A DNA stretch of 64,000 nt, taken from assembly GCF_021646545.1 (NCBI RefSeq), contig NZ_JAKIRP010000019.1, positions 62,001 through 126,000 of the forward strand, read 5' to 3'. A program made the position numbers and the translations under genes. Positions 31,742-39,698 of this stretch are shown piece after piece (the stretch's first letter is position 1; each line of letters opens with the position of its first letter). The notes beneath the pieces are model-generated. The model had not been told where the DNA came from and did no database searches. It was given only the letters and a program-made list of their open reading frames with translations. Source of the stretch: Chitinophaga filiformis. GTDB taxonomy: Bacteria; Bacteroidota; Bacteroidia; Chitinophagales; Chitinophagaceae.

Positions 31742-33163
31742 ATGCTGGAACAGGTTACAAAAGTGCATGACGAAAGTCGCCAGGGAGAAGCTTACGCCCC
31801 CCTGGACGGAGAAAAACAGACTTATACCAAAAAATTCTATATAGAGAGCTATGGTTGCCAGATGAACTTTAACGACAGCGAGATCGTGGCATCCATTCTC
31901 AAGGAAGAAGGTTTTGGCCCTACCCGTAATGTGGAAGAGGCCAGCCTGGTACTGCTCAACACCTGCTCTATCAGGGAAAAGGCAGAAACTACCGTACGTA
32001 AACGACTAACAGAATTCCGTAAAATAAAACAACGTAACCCGGAGCTGCTGGTGGGCGTGCTCGGGTGTATGGCTGAGCGCCTGAAGGCTAAACTGCTGGA
32101 AGAGGAGAAGCTGGTGGATATGGTGGTAGGCCCTGATGCTTACAGAACCCTGCCGGCCCTCATCGAAGAGGCAGAAACCGGCCAGAAGGCGGTGAACGTA
32201 CTGCTCAGCCGTGAAGAGACCTATGGCGACATCAGTCCGGTAAGGCTGGACAGTAATGGTGTGACCGCCTTTGTGTCCATCATGCGGGGTTGTAACAACA
32301 TGTGCTCTTTCTGCGTGGTTCCATTTACCCGCGGCCGTGAGCGCAGCAGAGACGTAGCGTCTATCCTGCAGGAAGCCACAGACCTGTTCAACAGGGGCTA
32401 CCGCGAGGTGACCCTCCTGGGCCAGAACGTGGATTCCTACTATTGGGTTGACCCGCAGGATGCTACCCTTGTAACCACCTTTGCCAATCTGCTGGAGAAA
32501 GTAGCCCTTATCAGCCCATTGCTCAGGGTTCGTTTCAGCACCTCCCATCCGAAAGACATTACCGATGAAGTGCTGTTCACCATGGCGAAGTACGAGAACA
32601 TCTGCAAATACATTCACCTGCCTATGCAAAGCGGCAGTACCCGTATACTGCAGCTGATGAACCGTACCTATACCCGGGAATGGTACATCAAAAAAGTTGA
32701 CCGCATCCGTGAAATATTACCCGACTGTGCCCTGTCCACGGATGTTATTACCGGTTTCTGCACAGAGACCGAAGAAGATCACCAGGACACTATGAGCCTG
32801 ATGGACTATGCCAGATACGACCTTGCCTACATGTTCTTTTACTCCGAACGCCCCGGTACACTGGCAGCCCGCCGTTACCAGGATGATGTGCCAGAAGAAG
32901 TAAAAAAACGGAGGCTGGCCGAAGTGGTAGAGCTGCACCGCGGACAATCGCTCAGAAGCATGCAGCAGGATGTAGGCAAAACGTTTAAAGTGCTTATCGA
33001 AGGCACATCTAAACGCTCTGAAGATCATCTCTTCGGCAGAACAGACCAGAACAAAGTGGTGATCTTCCCTAAAGAGGATTACCGCAAAGGTGAATATGTA
33101 TGGGTGAAGGTGGAGGATTGTACTGCCGGCACTTTATTGGGAACATCGACAGGGAGAGCATAA
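31742..33163 (+). CDS. miaB: tRNA-2-methylthio-N6-dimethylallyladenosine synthase
   Basis: A radical-SAM methylthiotransferase of about 473 residues. The UPF0004 domain holds the auxiliary cluster cysteines in ESYGCQMNFNDSEI, LLNTCSIREKAE and GVLGCMAERL. The radical-SAM CxxxCxxC site is RGCNNMCSFCVVPFTRGRER, and a TRAM domain closes the protein (VLIEGTSKRSEDHLFGRTDQ). It converts i6A37 to ms2i6A37 in tRNAs reading UNN codons. The ATG at 31742 is chosen over the in-frame TTG at 31733. Confidence 0.96.
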   Translation: MLEQVTKVHDESRQGEAYAPLDGEKQTYTKKFYIESYGCQMNFNDSEIVASILKEEGFGPTRNVEEASLVLLNTCSIREKAETTVRKRLTEFRKIKQRNPELLVGVLGCMAERLKAKLLEEEKLVDMVVGPDAYRTLPALIEEAETGQKAVNVLLSREETYGDISPVRLDSNGVTAFVSIMRGCNNMCSFCVVPFTRGRERSRDVASILQEATDLFNRGYREVTLLGQNVDSYYWVDPQDATLVTTFANLLEKVALISPLLRVRFSTSHPKDITDEVLFTMAKYENICKYIHLPMQSGSTRILQLMNRTYTREWYIKKVDRIREILPDCALSTDVITGFCTETEEDHQDTMSLMDYARYDLAYMFFYSERPGTLAARRYQDDVPEEVKKRRLAEVVELHRGQSLRSMQQDVGKTFKVLIEGTSKRSEDHLFGRTDQNKVVIFPKEDYRKGEYVWVKVEDCTAGTLLGTSTGRA

Positions 33164-33231
33164 AAGACAAATTATTGGATCACAGCACCTTTTACAGACT
33201 TACACGGTCTGTAAGGGGGTAAATTGAGGAT

Positions 33232-34485
33232 ATGGATAATATACAGTCCATTAAAAACAGGTTTGGCATTATCGGGAACTCACCTGCATTGAATTATGCC
33301 TTGCAGGTGGCAGCACAGGTGTCCAACACGGATCTGACCGTGTTGATAGTTGGAGAAAGCGGCGTTGGTAAGGAAGTGTTTTCCAATATTATCCATTCAC
33401 TGAGTGCCCGTAAACACAACCCATTCATTGCCGTGAACTGCGGCGCAATCCCGGAAGGGACCATAGACTCAGAACTTTTCGGCCATGAAAAAGGCTCATT
33501 TACCGGTGCGGTAGATAGCCGTAAGGGATATTTTGAAACCGTGAACGGAGGTACCATTTTCCTGGACGAGATCGGGGAAATGCCACTGGGTACCCAGGCG
33601 CGCCTGCTGCGTGTATTGGAAACCGGTGAATTTATCAGAGTGGGTTCTTCCAAAGTACAGAAAACAGATGTGCGGGTCATCACTGCTACCAACAGGGACC
33701 TGCTCGATCATACCCAGCAGGGGAAATTCAGGGAAGACCTGTACTACCGTTTGAATACAGTTCCTATCAGGGTACCTTCCCTGCGGGACAGGAAAGAGGA
33801 TATTCCCTTATTGTTCCGTAAATTCTGTGTGGACTTCTCAGAGCGTTACAAGACCCCGAGCATCCAGCTGGATGACGAGGCGCGTAACATCCTGGTCAAC
33901 TATCCGTGGAGAGGTAATGTGCGTGAACTGAAGAATATGGCGGAGCAGATCTCCGTACTGGCGCAGGACAAACTGGTCAACGCCCATGAGCTGAGACGTT
34001 TTCTGCCGGAAGTGAACGAGCCTTCCAGGCTGCCGATGATCGCGGCGCCTCAGGCGAAGCCGAACGGCGACTTTTCCAACGAAAGGGATATACTGTATAA
34101 ACTGTTCTTCGATATGAAGAAGGATGTGACGGAACTGAAAAAGATGTTCTTCGACATCCTGCAGAACCCTAATATTGCCCATGCCGGCAATTTCCAGGAC
34201 AGTCACCTGATGCACAGCTTCCACCCGCAACCGGAAGTAAGTGTAAGCACGAGCCCGGTGCCTGCAACCATTTCTTCACCGCAGCCGATTATCTTACAGG
34301 ATAGCAACAAAATAGACCACCACGAAGAAGTAGAGGAAACATTGTCTATCGCCGACAAGGAGAAAGAACTGATCGTCAAGGCCCTGAAAAAACACAAAGG
34401 CAAAAGAAAAGACGCAGCGCTTGACCTGGGCATTTCCGAGCGGACTTTATACAGGAAACTAAAAGAATACAACATTAACGAATAG
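33232..34485 (+). CDS. Sigma-54-type AAA+ transcriptional activator
   Basis: A 417-residue protein without an N-terminal receiver. The AAA+ domain spans about residues 10-240: Walker A VGESGVGKEVFSN, the loop that contacts sigma-54 as GSFTGA (the consensus is GAFTGA), Walker B NGGTIFLDEIGEMP and arginine-finger region RVITATNRDLLDHT. A Fis-like HTH closes it (RKDAALDLGISERTLYRKLK). A linker of about 100 residues lies between. It sits between miaB and lptE, a gene order that is familiar in Bacteroidota. Confidence 0.92.
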   Translation: MDNIQSIKNRFGIIGNSPALNYALQVAAQVSNTDLTVLIVGESGVGKEVFSNIIHSLSARKHNPFIAVNCGAIPEGTIDSELFGHEKGSFTGAVDSRKGYFETVNGGTIFLDEIGEMPLGTQARLLRVLETGEFIRVGSSKVQKTDVRVITATNRDLLDHTQQGKFREDLYYRLNTVPIRVPSLRDRKEDIPLLFRKFCVDFSERYKTPSIQLDDEARNILVNYPWRGNVRELKNMAEQISVLAQDKLVNAHELRRFLPEVNEPSRLPMIAAPQAKPNGDFSNERDILYKLFFDMKKDVTELKKMFFDILQNPNIAHAGNFQDSHLMHSFHPQPEVSVSTSPVPATISSPQPIILQDSNKIDHHEEVEETLSIADKEKELIVKALKKHKGKRKDAALDLGISERTLYRKLKEYNINE

Positions 34486-34492
34486 CAGGCGC

Positions 34493-34520
34493 CTGCCGGG
34501 ATGATGTACCTTCCCGGCAG
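34493..34520 (+). terminator. Hairpin between the activator and lptE
   Basis: CTGCCGGG pairs with CCCGGCAG across a 12-base loop, just after the activator stop. There is no T-run, so it may be a partial terminator, attenuator or RNA-stability hairpin. Confidence 0.45.
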
Positions 34521-34540
34521 ACAGCCTTAACACTTTTAAG

Positions 34541-35056
34541 ATGATCAGATTAATCCAGGGGATAATGACCGTTAGCTTATTGCTGATGCTGGGCGGCTGT
34601 TCCGTTCATTATTCCGCCACCGGCGCCAGCATTGAACCGGGTGCAAAAACCGTAAATGTGCGTTTTATTGATAACAGGGCGCCTATCAACAACCCGACGC
34701 TGAGCCAGAACCTGACGGAAAAGCTGCGTACCAAAGTACAGGCGCAGACCAAGCTGGTACAGATCAATGAAGAGGGTGCTGACTATGAATTTAAGGGCGC
34801 AGTAACCGGTTACTCCTTTAGTAATGCCGCTGTGACCAATGTGGACCAGGCTGCTACTTCCAGGCTGACCGTTACCATCAATATTACGTTCATCAAGAGA
34901 ATAGGCGATAAAAAGGGGTATACACAATCATTTACCCGTTCGGCCGACTTCTCTGCCTCCCAGTTGCCAAGTGCAGTGGAAAATGGCCTGCTGGAGAACA
35001 CAATTCTGCCACAGATAGTAGATGATATTTTCAATAAAGCGTTCGCTAACTGGTAA
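34541..35056 (+). CDS. lptE: LPS-assembly lipoprotein LptE
   Basis: A 171-residue outer-membrane lipoprotein with lipobox SLLLMLGGCSVHYS. The body resembles the Bacteroidota LptE family: ATGASIEPGAKTVNVRFIDN, then LSQNLTEKLRTKVQAQTKL and VTINITFIKRIGDKKGYTQS. LptE plugs LptD and assists lipopolysaccharide insertion. The location between the sigma-54 activator and the TPR-like/secG genes matches the usual neighbourhood. A 55-bp gap follows the activator stop. Confidence 0.88.
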   Translation: MIRLIQGIMTVSLLLMLGGCSVHYSATGASIEPGAKTVNVRFIDNRAPINNPTLSQNLTEKLRTKVQAQTKLVQINEEGADYEFKGAVTGYSFSNAAVTNVDQAATSRLTVTINITFIKRIGDKKGYTQSFTRSADFSASQLPSAVENGLLENTILPQIVDDIFNKAFANW

Positions 35057-35103
35057 GTATTACAAAAGCTTTCGTATTTGATTTTTTTTCATACTTTAGC
35101 AGC

Positions 35104-36288
35104 ATGACCGCAAACAGGATCATTCAACATATCTTCCAGCAGCCTGATATTAAACAGGTTGATGAAGCAGCACTGGAACGGCTGGTATCGTCATATCCCT
35201 ACTTTACGGCGGCCCGCCTGCTGCTGGCACGCAAGCAATACAGTGTGCAAAAGAACCTGCTGGCGCCGGCGGTTAAGAAGGCACAGCAGTATAGTACCAA
35301 CATGCATTACTTTTACCGCTTTGTGACCACCGACGAGAAAAGCGTGGCTCCTGAGGTCGTAGCGCCGGTAGAGGTTGAAGCTGCTCCTGATCCTATACAA
35401 GTTGAAACTGCTGCCGCCCAGGTACAAGTTGCTGCGGCTCCTGTAACTGAGGTCCCTGCCAGCGTATTCCCCGGCGAGCAGGAAACAACGGCGCCTGCGC
35501 CACAGCCTGTACAGGAATCCAAGATCCATGTTACCGTACCAAAGGCGCCGGCAGAGCAAACTGCTACGCCGGAAGCTAATTATACTGCTCCTGCAAACAA
35601 TATAGAAGAGGAATTGACCGTTACTGCGGATGATGTTGTGGCAACACCAGTCACTCCTCCGCCTTCCCAGGCAACGCCGGCAACAGCGGCACCTGCCCGG
35701 GAGGCAGCACCGGCAGCATCTGTACAGACACCGGAACCACCGGCTGCACCTGCGGAGCCATTAGTACCACCTGCAACCAGGAGCCCGGTAGCTACTGCAC
35801 CGGCAGATGCAGAAACCGAGCCTATTAAAATATTCCCGCTGGATACTTCCGAGACCGAAACGTCTCTGACTTTCCAACCCTTGTATACCGATGATTATTT
35901 CGCTTACAAACGTTTGAAAGAACCTGAGCAGGCAGAAGAGCTCAGTGAAAAAGGAGCAGCAGAAATGAAAAGTTTTACATCCTGGCTCAGAGAGATGAAG
36001 CATACCTTCGCCGAAAAAGCCAGCAAGCAATGGTACCATCAGCAAATGCACCGCAGCTATGAAGATGCTGATCCGGAAGTATCTGAGCAGGTGGAAAAGA
36101 TGGCTATGGACTCCATCACGCTGAATGACGACATCGTTTCGGAGACGCTTGCGGAGATCTGGGCACGCCAGCACCAGTACCAGACAGCTATCCACATATA
36201 TCAAAAATTAAGTTTGCTTAATCCCAACAAAAGCGCTTATTTTGCGCAAAAGATTAAGGAACTTCAGTTACTAACAGAAAAAAGTTAA
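35104..36288 (+). CDS. Hypothetical protein with Pro/Ala-rich linker and C-terminal TPR-like motif
   Basis: A 394-residue protein. The N-terminal helical region (about residues 1-80, including ALERLVSSYPYFTAARLLLA) is followed by a long Ala/Pro/Val/Glu-rich linker to about residue 260. A conserved C-terminal part ends with one TPR-like helix pair (AEIWARQHQYQTAIHIYQKL, SLLNPNKSAYFAQKIKELQ). There is no signal peptide. It is commonly found between lptE and secG in this group; its function is unknown to me. The stop is 10 bp before secG. Confidence 0.8.
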   Translation: MTANRIIQHIFQQPDIKQVDEAALERLVSSYPYFTAARLLLARKQYSVQKNLLAPAVKKAQQYSTNMHYFYRFVTTDEKSVAPEVVAPVEVEAAPDPIQVETAAAQVQVAAAPVTEVPASVFPGEQETTAPAPQPVQESKIHVTVPKAPAEQTATPEANYTAPANNIEEELTVTADDVVATPVTPPPSQATPATAAPAREAAPAASVQTPEPPAAPAEPLVPPATRSPVATAPADAETEPIKIFPLDTSETETSLTFQPLYTDDYFAYKRLKEPEQAEELSEKGAAEMKSFTSWLREMKHTFAEKASKQWYHQQMHRSYEDADPEVSEQVEKMAMDSITLNDDIVSETLAEIWARQHQYQTAIHIYQKLSLLNPNKSAYFAQKIKELQLLTEKS

Positions 36289-36298
36289 CTTATATACT

Positions 36299-36637
36299 AT
36301 GTTATTGATTTTCGGCATATTAATCATCCTGGCCTGTGTGTTATTGGGCTTTTTCGTACTTGTACAAAACCCGAAAGGTGGTGGCTTATCCGGTAGCTTT
36401 GGTGGTTTTGGAAACCAGGTGATGGGTGTACGCCAGACCACAGATGTGCTTGAAAAAGGTACCTGGATCCTGTCTGCTATCATCGCCGTGCTGTGCCTTA
36501 CCTCCTCTATGTTTGTGAACAGAGGTCAGGCTCCTGACATGAGAAAAGGCGTGATGGAGCAGAGCGTTCCTACAGCTCCAGCGCAGGTGCCAGCTACTCC
36601 GGTAAATCCGGCTCCAGCTCCGGCTCCGGCAAAATAA
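36299..36637 (+). CDS. secG: Preprotein translocase subunit SecG
   Basis: A 112-residue SecG: first membrane segment LLIFGILIILACVLLGFFVL, the conserved loop VQNPKGGGLSGSFGGFGNQ and second segment WILSAIIAVLCLTSSMFV, then a proline/alanine-rich tail. SecG assists SecYEA-driven protein export. It is the last gene of the miaB-lptE-secG block and is followed by a strong terminator. Confidence 0.95.
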   Translation: MLLIFGILIILACVLLGFFVLVQNPKGGGLSGSFGGFGNQVMGVRQTTDVLEKGTWILSAIIAVLCLTSSMFVNRGQAPDMRKGVMEQSVPTAPAQVPATPVNPAPAPAPAK

Positions 36638-36663
36638 TATTCCGGCTGTTAAAGCTATTTCAG

Positions 36664-36691
36664 AACCTCGCCGTCACAAGCGAGGTTTTTT
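36664..36691 (+). terminator. Rho-independent terminator after secG
   Basis: AACCTCGC pairs perfectly with GCGAGGTT across an eight-base loop, followed by a T-run, 27 bp past the secG stop. Confidence 0.93.
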
Positions 36692-36706
36692 ATTGAATAC
36701 CATCCT

Positions 36707-37768
36707 ATGGCAAAAAAAAGCAAAGCAAAAAAAAGTCAGAAGAAGAACGTGTGGATCAAACGTATACTGGTAGTTGCCTGCGCTATCCTGGCAGGACTGC
36801 TCGTATACATAGGGTATCGTGTATTTGGCCCCAATACCACCAAAGCTTTTGGGGATAGTAAATTTTTCTACGTACGTACCGGCTCCACTTATGCCGATGT
36901 ATTGGATGGCCTGGAAGAACAACAGATCATCCGCAGCCGTACCAGCTTCGATTGGGTGGCCCGCGAACTTGGGTATCCGAAACGTGTCAAAGCCGGTAAA
37001 TACAAGATCAGCCGTGGCATGAGCAACTTCGACCTTGTGAAGCTGCTGCGCGCCGGCCGGCAAACGCCGGTGAACCTGACCATCACCAAACTGCGCACCA
37101 AACAGGACCTTGTCAGGAAGATCAGCTCCAACCTGGAAGCCGATTCTGCCACCTTCCTGGCCCTGCTCAGAGATCAGGTGTACCTCCGCCAGTTCGGACT
37201 GGACACCAACACCGTGATGTGCGCTTTCATTCCGAACAGTTACCAGTTCTACTGGAACACCACTGCGGAAGCAGCCTTCAAAAAGATCGAAAAGGAAACC
37301 GCCGCTTTCTGGACAGAAGAACGTAAGGCAGCTGCCCGCCGGCTGGACCTGAGCACGATACAGGTGATGATCATCGCCTCCATCGTGGAAGAGGAAACCA
37401 ATAAAAACGACGAGAAGCCGCTGATCTCCAGCGTATACATCAACCGCTTCCGCAAAGGCATGCGTCTGCAGGCAGATCCTACCGTGAAATTTGCGCTGCA
37501 GGACTTCTCCATCCGCAGGATCAGGGAAGGACATATTGCCTTCTCATCGCCTTACAACACCTATCAGAATGCCGGCCTGCCGCCAGGCCCTATCTGTACG
37601 CCTTCCATCAAATCCATCGAAGCGGTACTGAATACGCCGGAAACTGATTATATCTATTTTTGCGCTAAAGCTGATTTCTCCGGATATCATGCCTTTGCCG
37701 CCACCTACGCAGAGCACATGAAAAATGCACACGCATTCCATGCTGCATTAAATGCGAGAGGGATATAA
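36707..37768 (+). CDS. mltG: Endolytic murein transglycosylase MltG
   Basis: A 353-residue inner-membrane protein. A basic N-terminus (KKSKAKKSQKKNVWIKR) precedes one TM segment (ILVVACAILAGLLVYIGYRV), a LysM-like domain (KFFYVRTGSTYADVLDGLEE) and the YceG catalytic domain, with catalytic Glu in MIIASIVEEETNKNDEKPLI and the signature SSVYINRFRKGMRLQADPTV. It cuts nascent glycan strands to set their length. The start lies 16 bp after the secG terminator T-run. Confidence 0.95.
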   Translation: MAKKSKAKKSQKKNVWIKRILVVACAILAGLLVYIGYRVFGPNTTKAFGDSKFFYVRTGSTYADVLDGLEEQQIIRSRTSFDWVARELGYPKRVKAGKYKISRGMSNFDLVKLLRAGRQTPVNLTITKLRTKQDLVRKISSNLEADSATFLALLRDQVYLRQFGLDTNTVMCAFIPNSYQFYWNTTAEAAFKKIEKETAAFWTEERKAAARRLDLSTIQVMIIASIVEEETNKNDEKPLISSVYINRFRKGMRLQADPTVKFALQDFSIRRIREGHIAFSSPYNTYQNAGLPPGPICTPSIKSIEAVLNTPETDYIYFCAKADFSGYHAFAATYAEHMKNAHAFHAALNARGI

Positions 37769-37778
37769 CAACACTACA

Positions 37779-38750
37779 ATGCCGTTCAGACCAGAAAAGA
37801 TCATTCTTACATCCAGGCCTTTCCGTAAACTGGTAAACATCAGCAAAACACTGGTGTTGCCCGGTTTTGAAGGCGTGCCCCTGTACGATGTGATCAAATT
37901 CTTTCTGAAGGAAATGGGTAACCGGAGCCTGGGGGAACGGGCAGCAGCTATTTCATTCAACTTCCTGCTGGCTATTCCCCCATTCTTCATCTTCATGTTC
38001 ACCCTCGTACCCTACATTCCCATGAAAAATGTGGAGGCTACCCTGTATGAACTGGCAGAAGATGTGACGCCCAACTACAATACGTACATCATTATACGGG
38101 ACATGATCCATGACTTCCTGTATACACACCGTAACGGATTGCTGTCTATCGCGTTCCTGATGGGATTTTTTGCTTCCTCCAACGCGGTCATGGGACTGGC
38201 CCGTTCTTTCAATAAGAAATCGCCCGGCTTCCGCCGCAGAAAATGGTGGCAGAAAAGGCTCATGGCCCTGAAGCTGACGCTGATACTGATCTTCCTCCTG
38301 TTGCTGACCGTCATCCTGATCATTGCGCAGGGTACTGTATTGAGCTTTATTTTCAACTACCTGGGCATCACCGATCCCCACATACTATCCCTGGCTGATG
38401 TGGCCCGCTGGGTACTCATCACTTTACTGTTCTTCTCCATGCTTTCGGTGATCTACCGCTTTGTGCCGGCCACGACGAAGCGATGGAAGTTCATTACCGC
38501 AGGCTCCACTTTCGCTACTATTATGATGATCGTGGTGACGATCCTGTTCTCCATCTTTGTCAACAAGTTCGCCAACTACAACAAGATATACGGTTCCATT
38601 GGTACCATCCTCATTCTTATGTTGTCCATTTACCTCTATTCCTTCATCCTGCTGATCGGTTTTGAGCTGAACGCCAGCATCCGGATACTGAAGGAAACAG
38701 CGGAAGTGCGTAAGGAAAACCTCCCTGAAGAAGTACGCGGCCTCTCCTGA
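37779..38750 (+). CDS. YihY/virulence factor BrkB family membrane protein
   Basis: About 323 residues with roughly six membrane segments and the family motif LGERAAAISFNFLLAIPPFF near residue 70, then FASSNAVMGLARSFNKKSPG and NKIYGSIGTILILMLSIYLY. The role of YihY proteins is not settled; earlier assignment as RNase BN was wrong. An upstream in-frame ATG at 37752 would overlap mltG; the ATG at 37779, just past the mltG stop (37768), is preferred. Confidence 0.9.
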   Translation: MPFRPEKIILTSRPFRKLVNISKTLVLPGFEGVPLYDVIKFFLKEMGNRSLGERAAAISFNFLLAIPPFFIFMFTLVPYIPMKNVEATLYELAEDVTPNYNTYIIIRDMIHDFLYTHRNGLLSIAFLMGFFASSNAVMGLARSFNKKSPGFRRRKWWQKRLMALKLTLILIFLLLLTVILIIAQGTVLSFIFNYLGITDPHILSLADVARWVLITLLFFSMLSVIYRFVPATTKRWKFITAGSTFATIMMIVVTILFSIFVNKFANYNKIYGSIGTILILMLSIYLYSFILLIGFELNASIRILKETAEVRKENLPEEVRGLS

Positions 38751-38871
38751 TAAATTAGATAAAAATCACACATATTCGTATCTTTATGACGGAACCACAG
38801 GTCGGTTCCTTCATTGTAATCCCTAAGCAGCAGATATGCAAAGGGTTAGCGTTAACCTGAAACCTATATTT

Positions 38872-39474
38872 ATGAGAAGCGTATACTGTCTATTGATCCT
38901 ATGCTCCTGGCTGGTGGCGATGCAGCCGGCTGTCACCCCTCCATTGGAAATCGGAGCGCCTTTACCTAAAGCAGATGTTGTACTTCAGGATTTCTCCGGC
39001 AAAGAGATCACACTCAATAAAGCAAGATTAAACAACGGATTACTGGTGATATTCTCTGGTAATACCTGCCCTTATATTGAAAGGAACCAGGCACGCACAC
39101 AGGAGATCTGTAAATATGCGCTGAGCAACCATATCGGCGTGGTGCTGATCAACTCCAACACTGCCGGTGCAGACGAAAAAACAGTGCTGGCCGCAATGAA
39201 AACCTATGCCACCGGACAGCAATTCAACTGGTATTATGTGGTAGATAAAAAAACCGAATTAGCAGACGCTTTTGAGGCCAATCATATGCCTGAATGCTAT
39301 CTGTTCAACCAGCAGGCAAAACTCGTTTATAAGGGCGCTATTGATGATAGTCCGGGCAATGCGGAAGCAGTTAAGATGCGGCACCTGAGTAATGCGATCA
39401 ATGATCTGCTGGCAGGCAAGGCGGTGCGGGTAAACGCTACACAGGCGCTGGGATGTAATATCAAAAGGTTTTAA
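38872..39474 (+). CDS. Peroxiredoxin-like (PRX_like1) exported protein
   Basis: About 200 residues. The signal peptide MRSVYCLLILCSWLVAMQPA supports the ATG at 38872 rather than 38836. A thioredoxin fold follows, with a single-cysteine site LLVIFSGNTCPYIERNQART, helper strand VVLINSNTAGADE and DAFEANHMPECYLFNQQAK. The ending MRHLSNAINDLLAGKAV and ALGCNIKRF is typical of PRX_like1 proteins. It is predicted to act in the cell envelope in redox chemistry; its partner is unknown. The 5' flank holds a GGAACC/GGTTCC hairpin at 38791-38809. Confidence 0.88.
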   Translation: MRSVYCLLILCSWLVAMQPAVTPPLEIGAPLPKADVVLQDFSGKEITLNKARLNNGLLVIFSGNTCPYIERNQARTQEICKYALSNHIGVVLINSNTAGADEKTVLAAMKTYATGQQFNWYYVVDKKTELADAFEANHMPECYLFNQQAKLVYKGAIDDSPGNAEAVKMRHLSNAINDLLAGKAVRVNATQALGCNIKRF

Positions 39475-39498
39475 GGATTACAATAGCCAGCGGTAGAA

Positions 39499-39698
39499 AG
39501 CTGTCGCATTATAATCAAATAAGCATTTTTAAGCACAGCCACATTCAATGGTAAAGCTATTTCGTCAATTTAGATAAGTTGCTTAAGCACTATTATATCA
39601 AATGATGTAAAGCTCTTGCGTCAGGTTAAATAAGATGTTAAAGCACTACAAGATCCTATGGTGTAAACCTATTGCGTCAGTTCAAAGACATTTAAGCA
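39499..39698. repeat. Exact 56-bp tandem repeat, about 3.6 units
   Basis: AGCT or ACCT unit starts lie at 39499, 39555, 39611 and 39667, exactly 56 bp apart. Units share a TTGCGTCAG-like word near the start, AAGCACTA in the middle and ATGGTGTAA near the end, with many substitutions. The last unit runs up to the stop of the M14 gene at 39699. Confidence 0.85.

Noticed and set aside
36674..37534. 286-codon antisense frame over mltG
   Set aside because: mltG has clear family motifs on the plus strand; the antisense frame has no recognisable domain.
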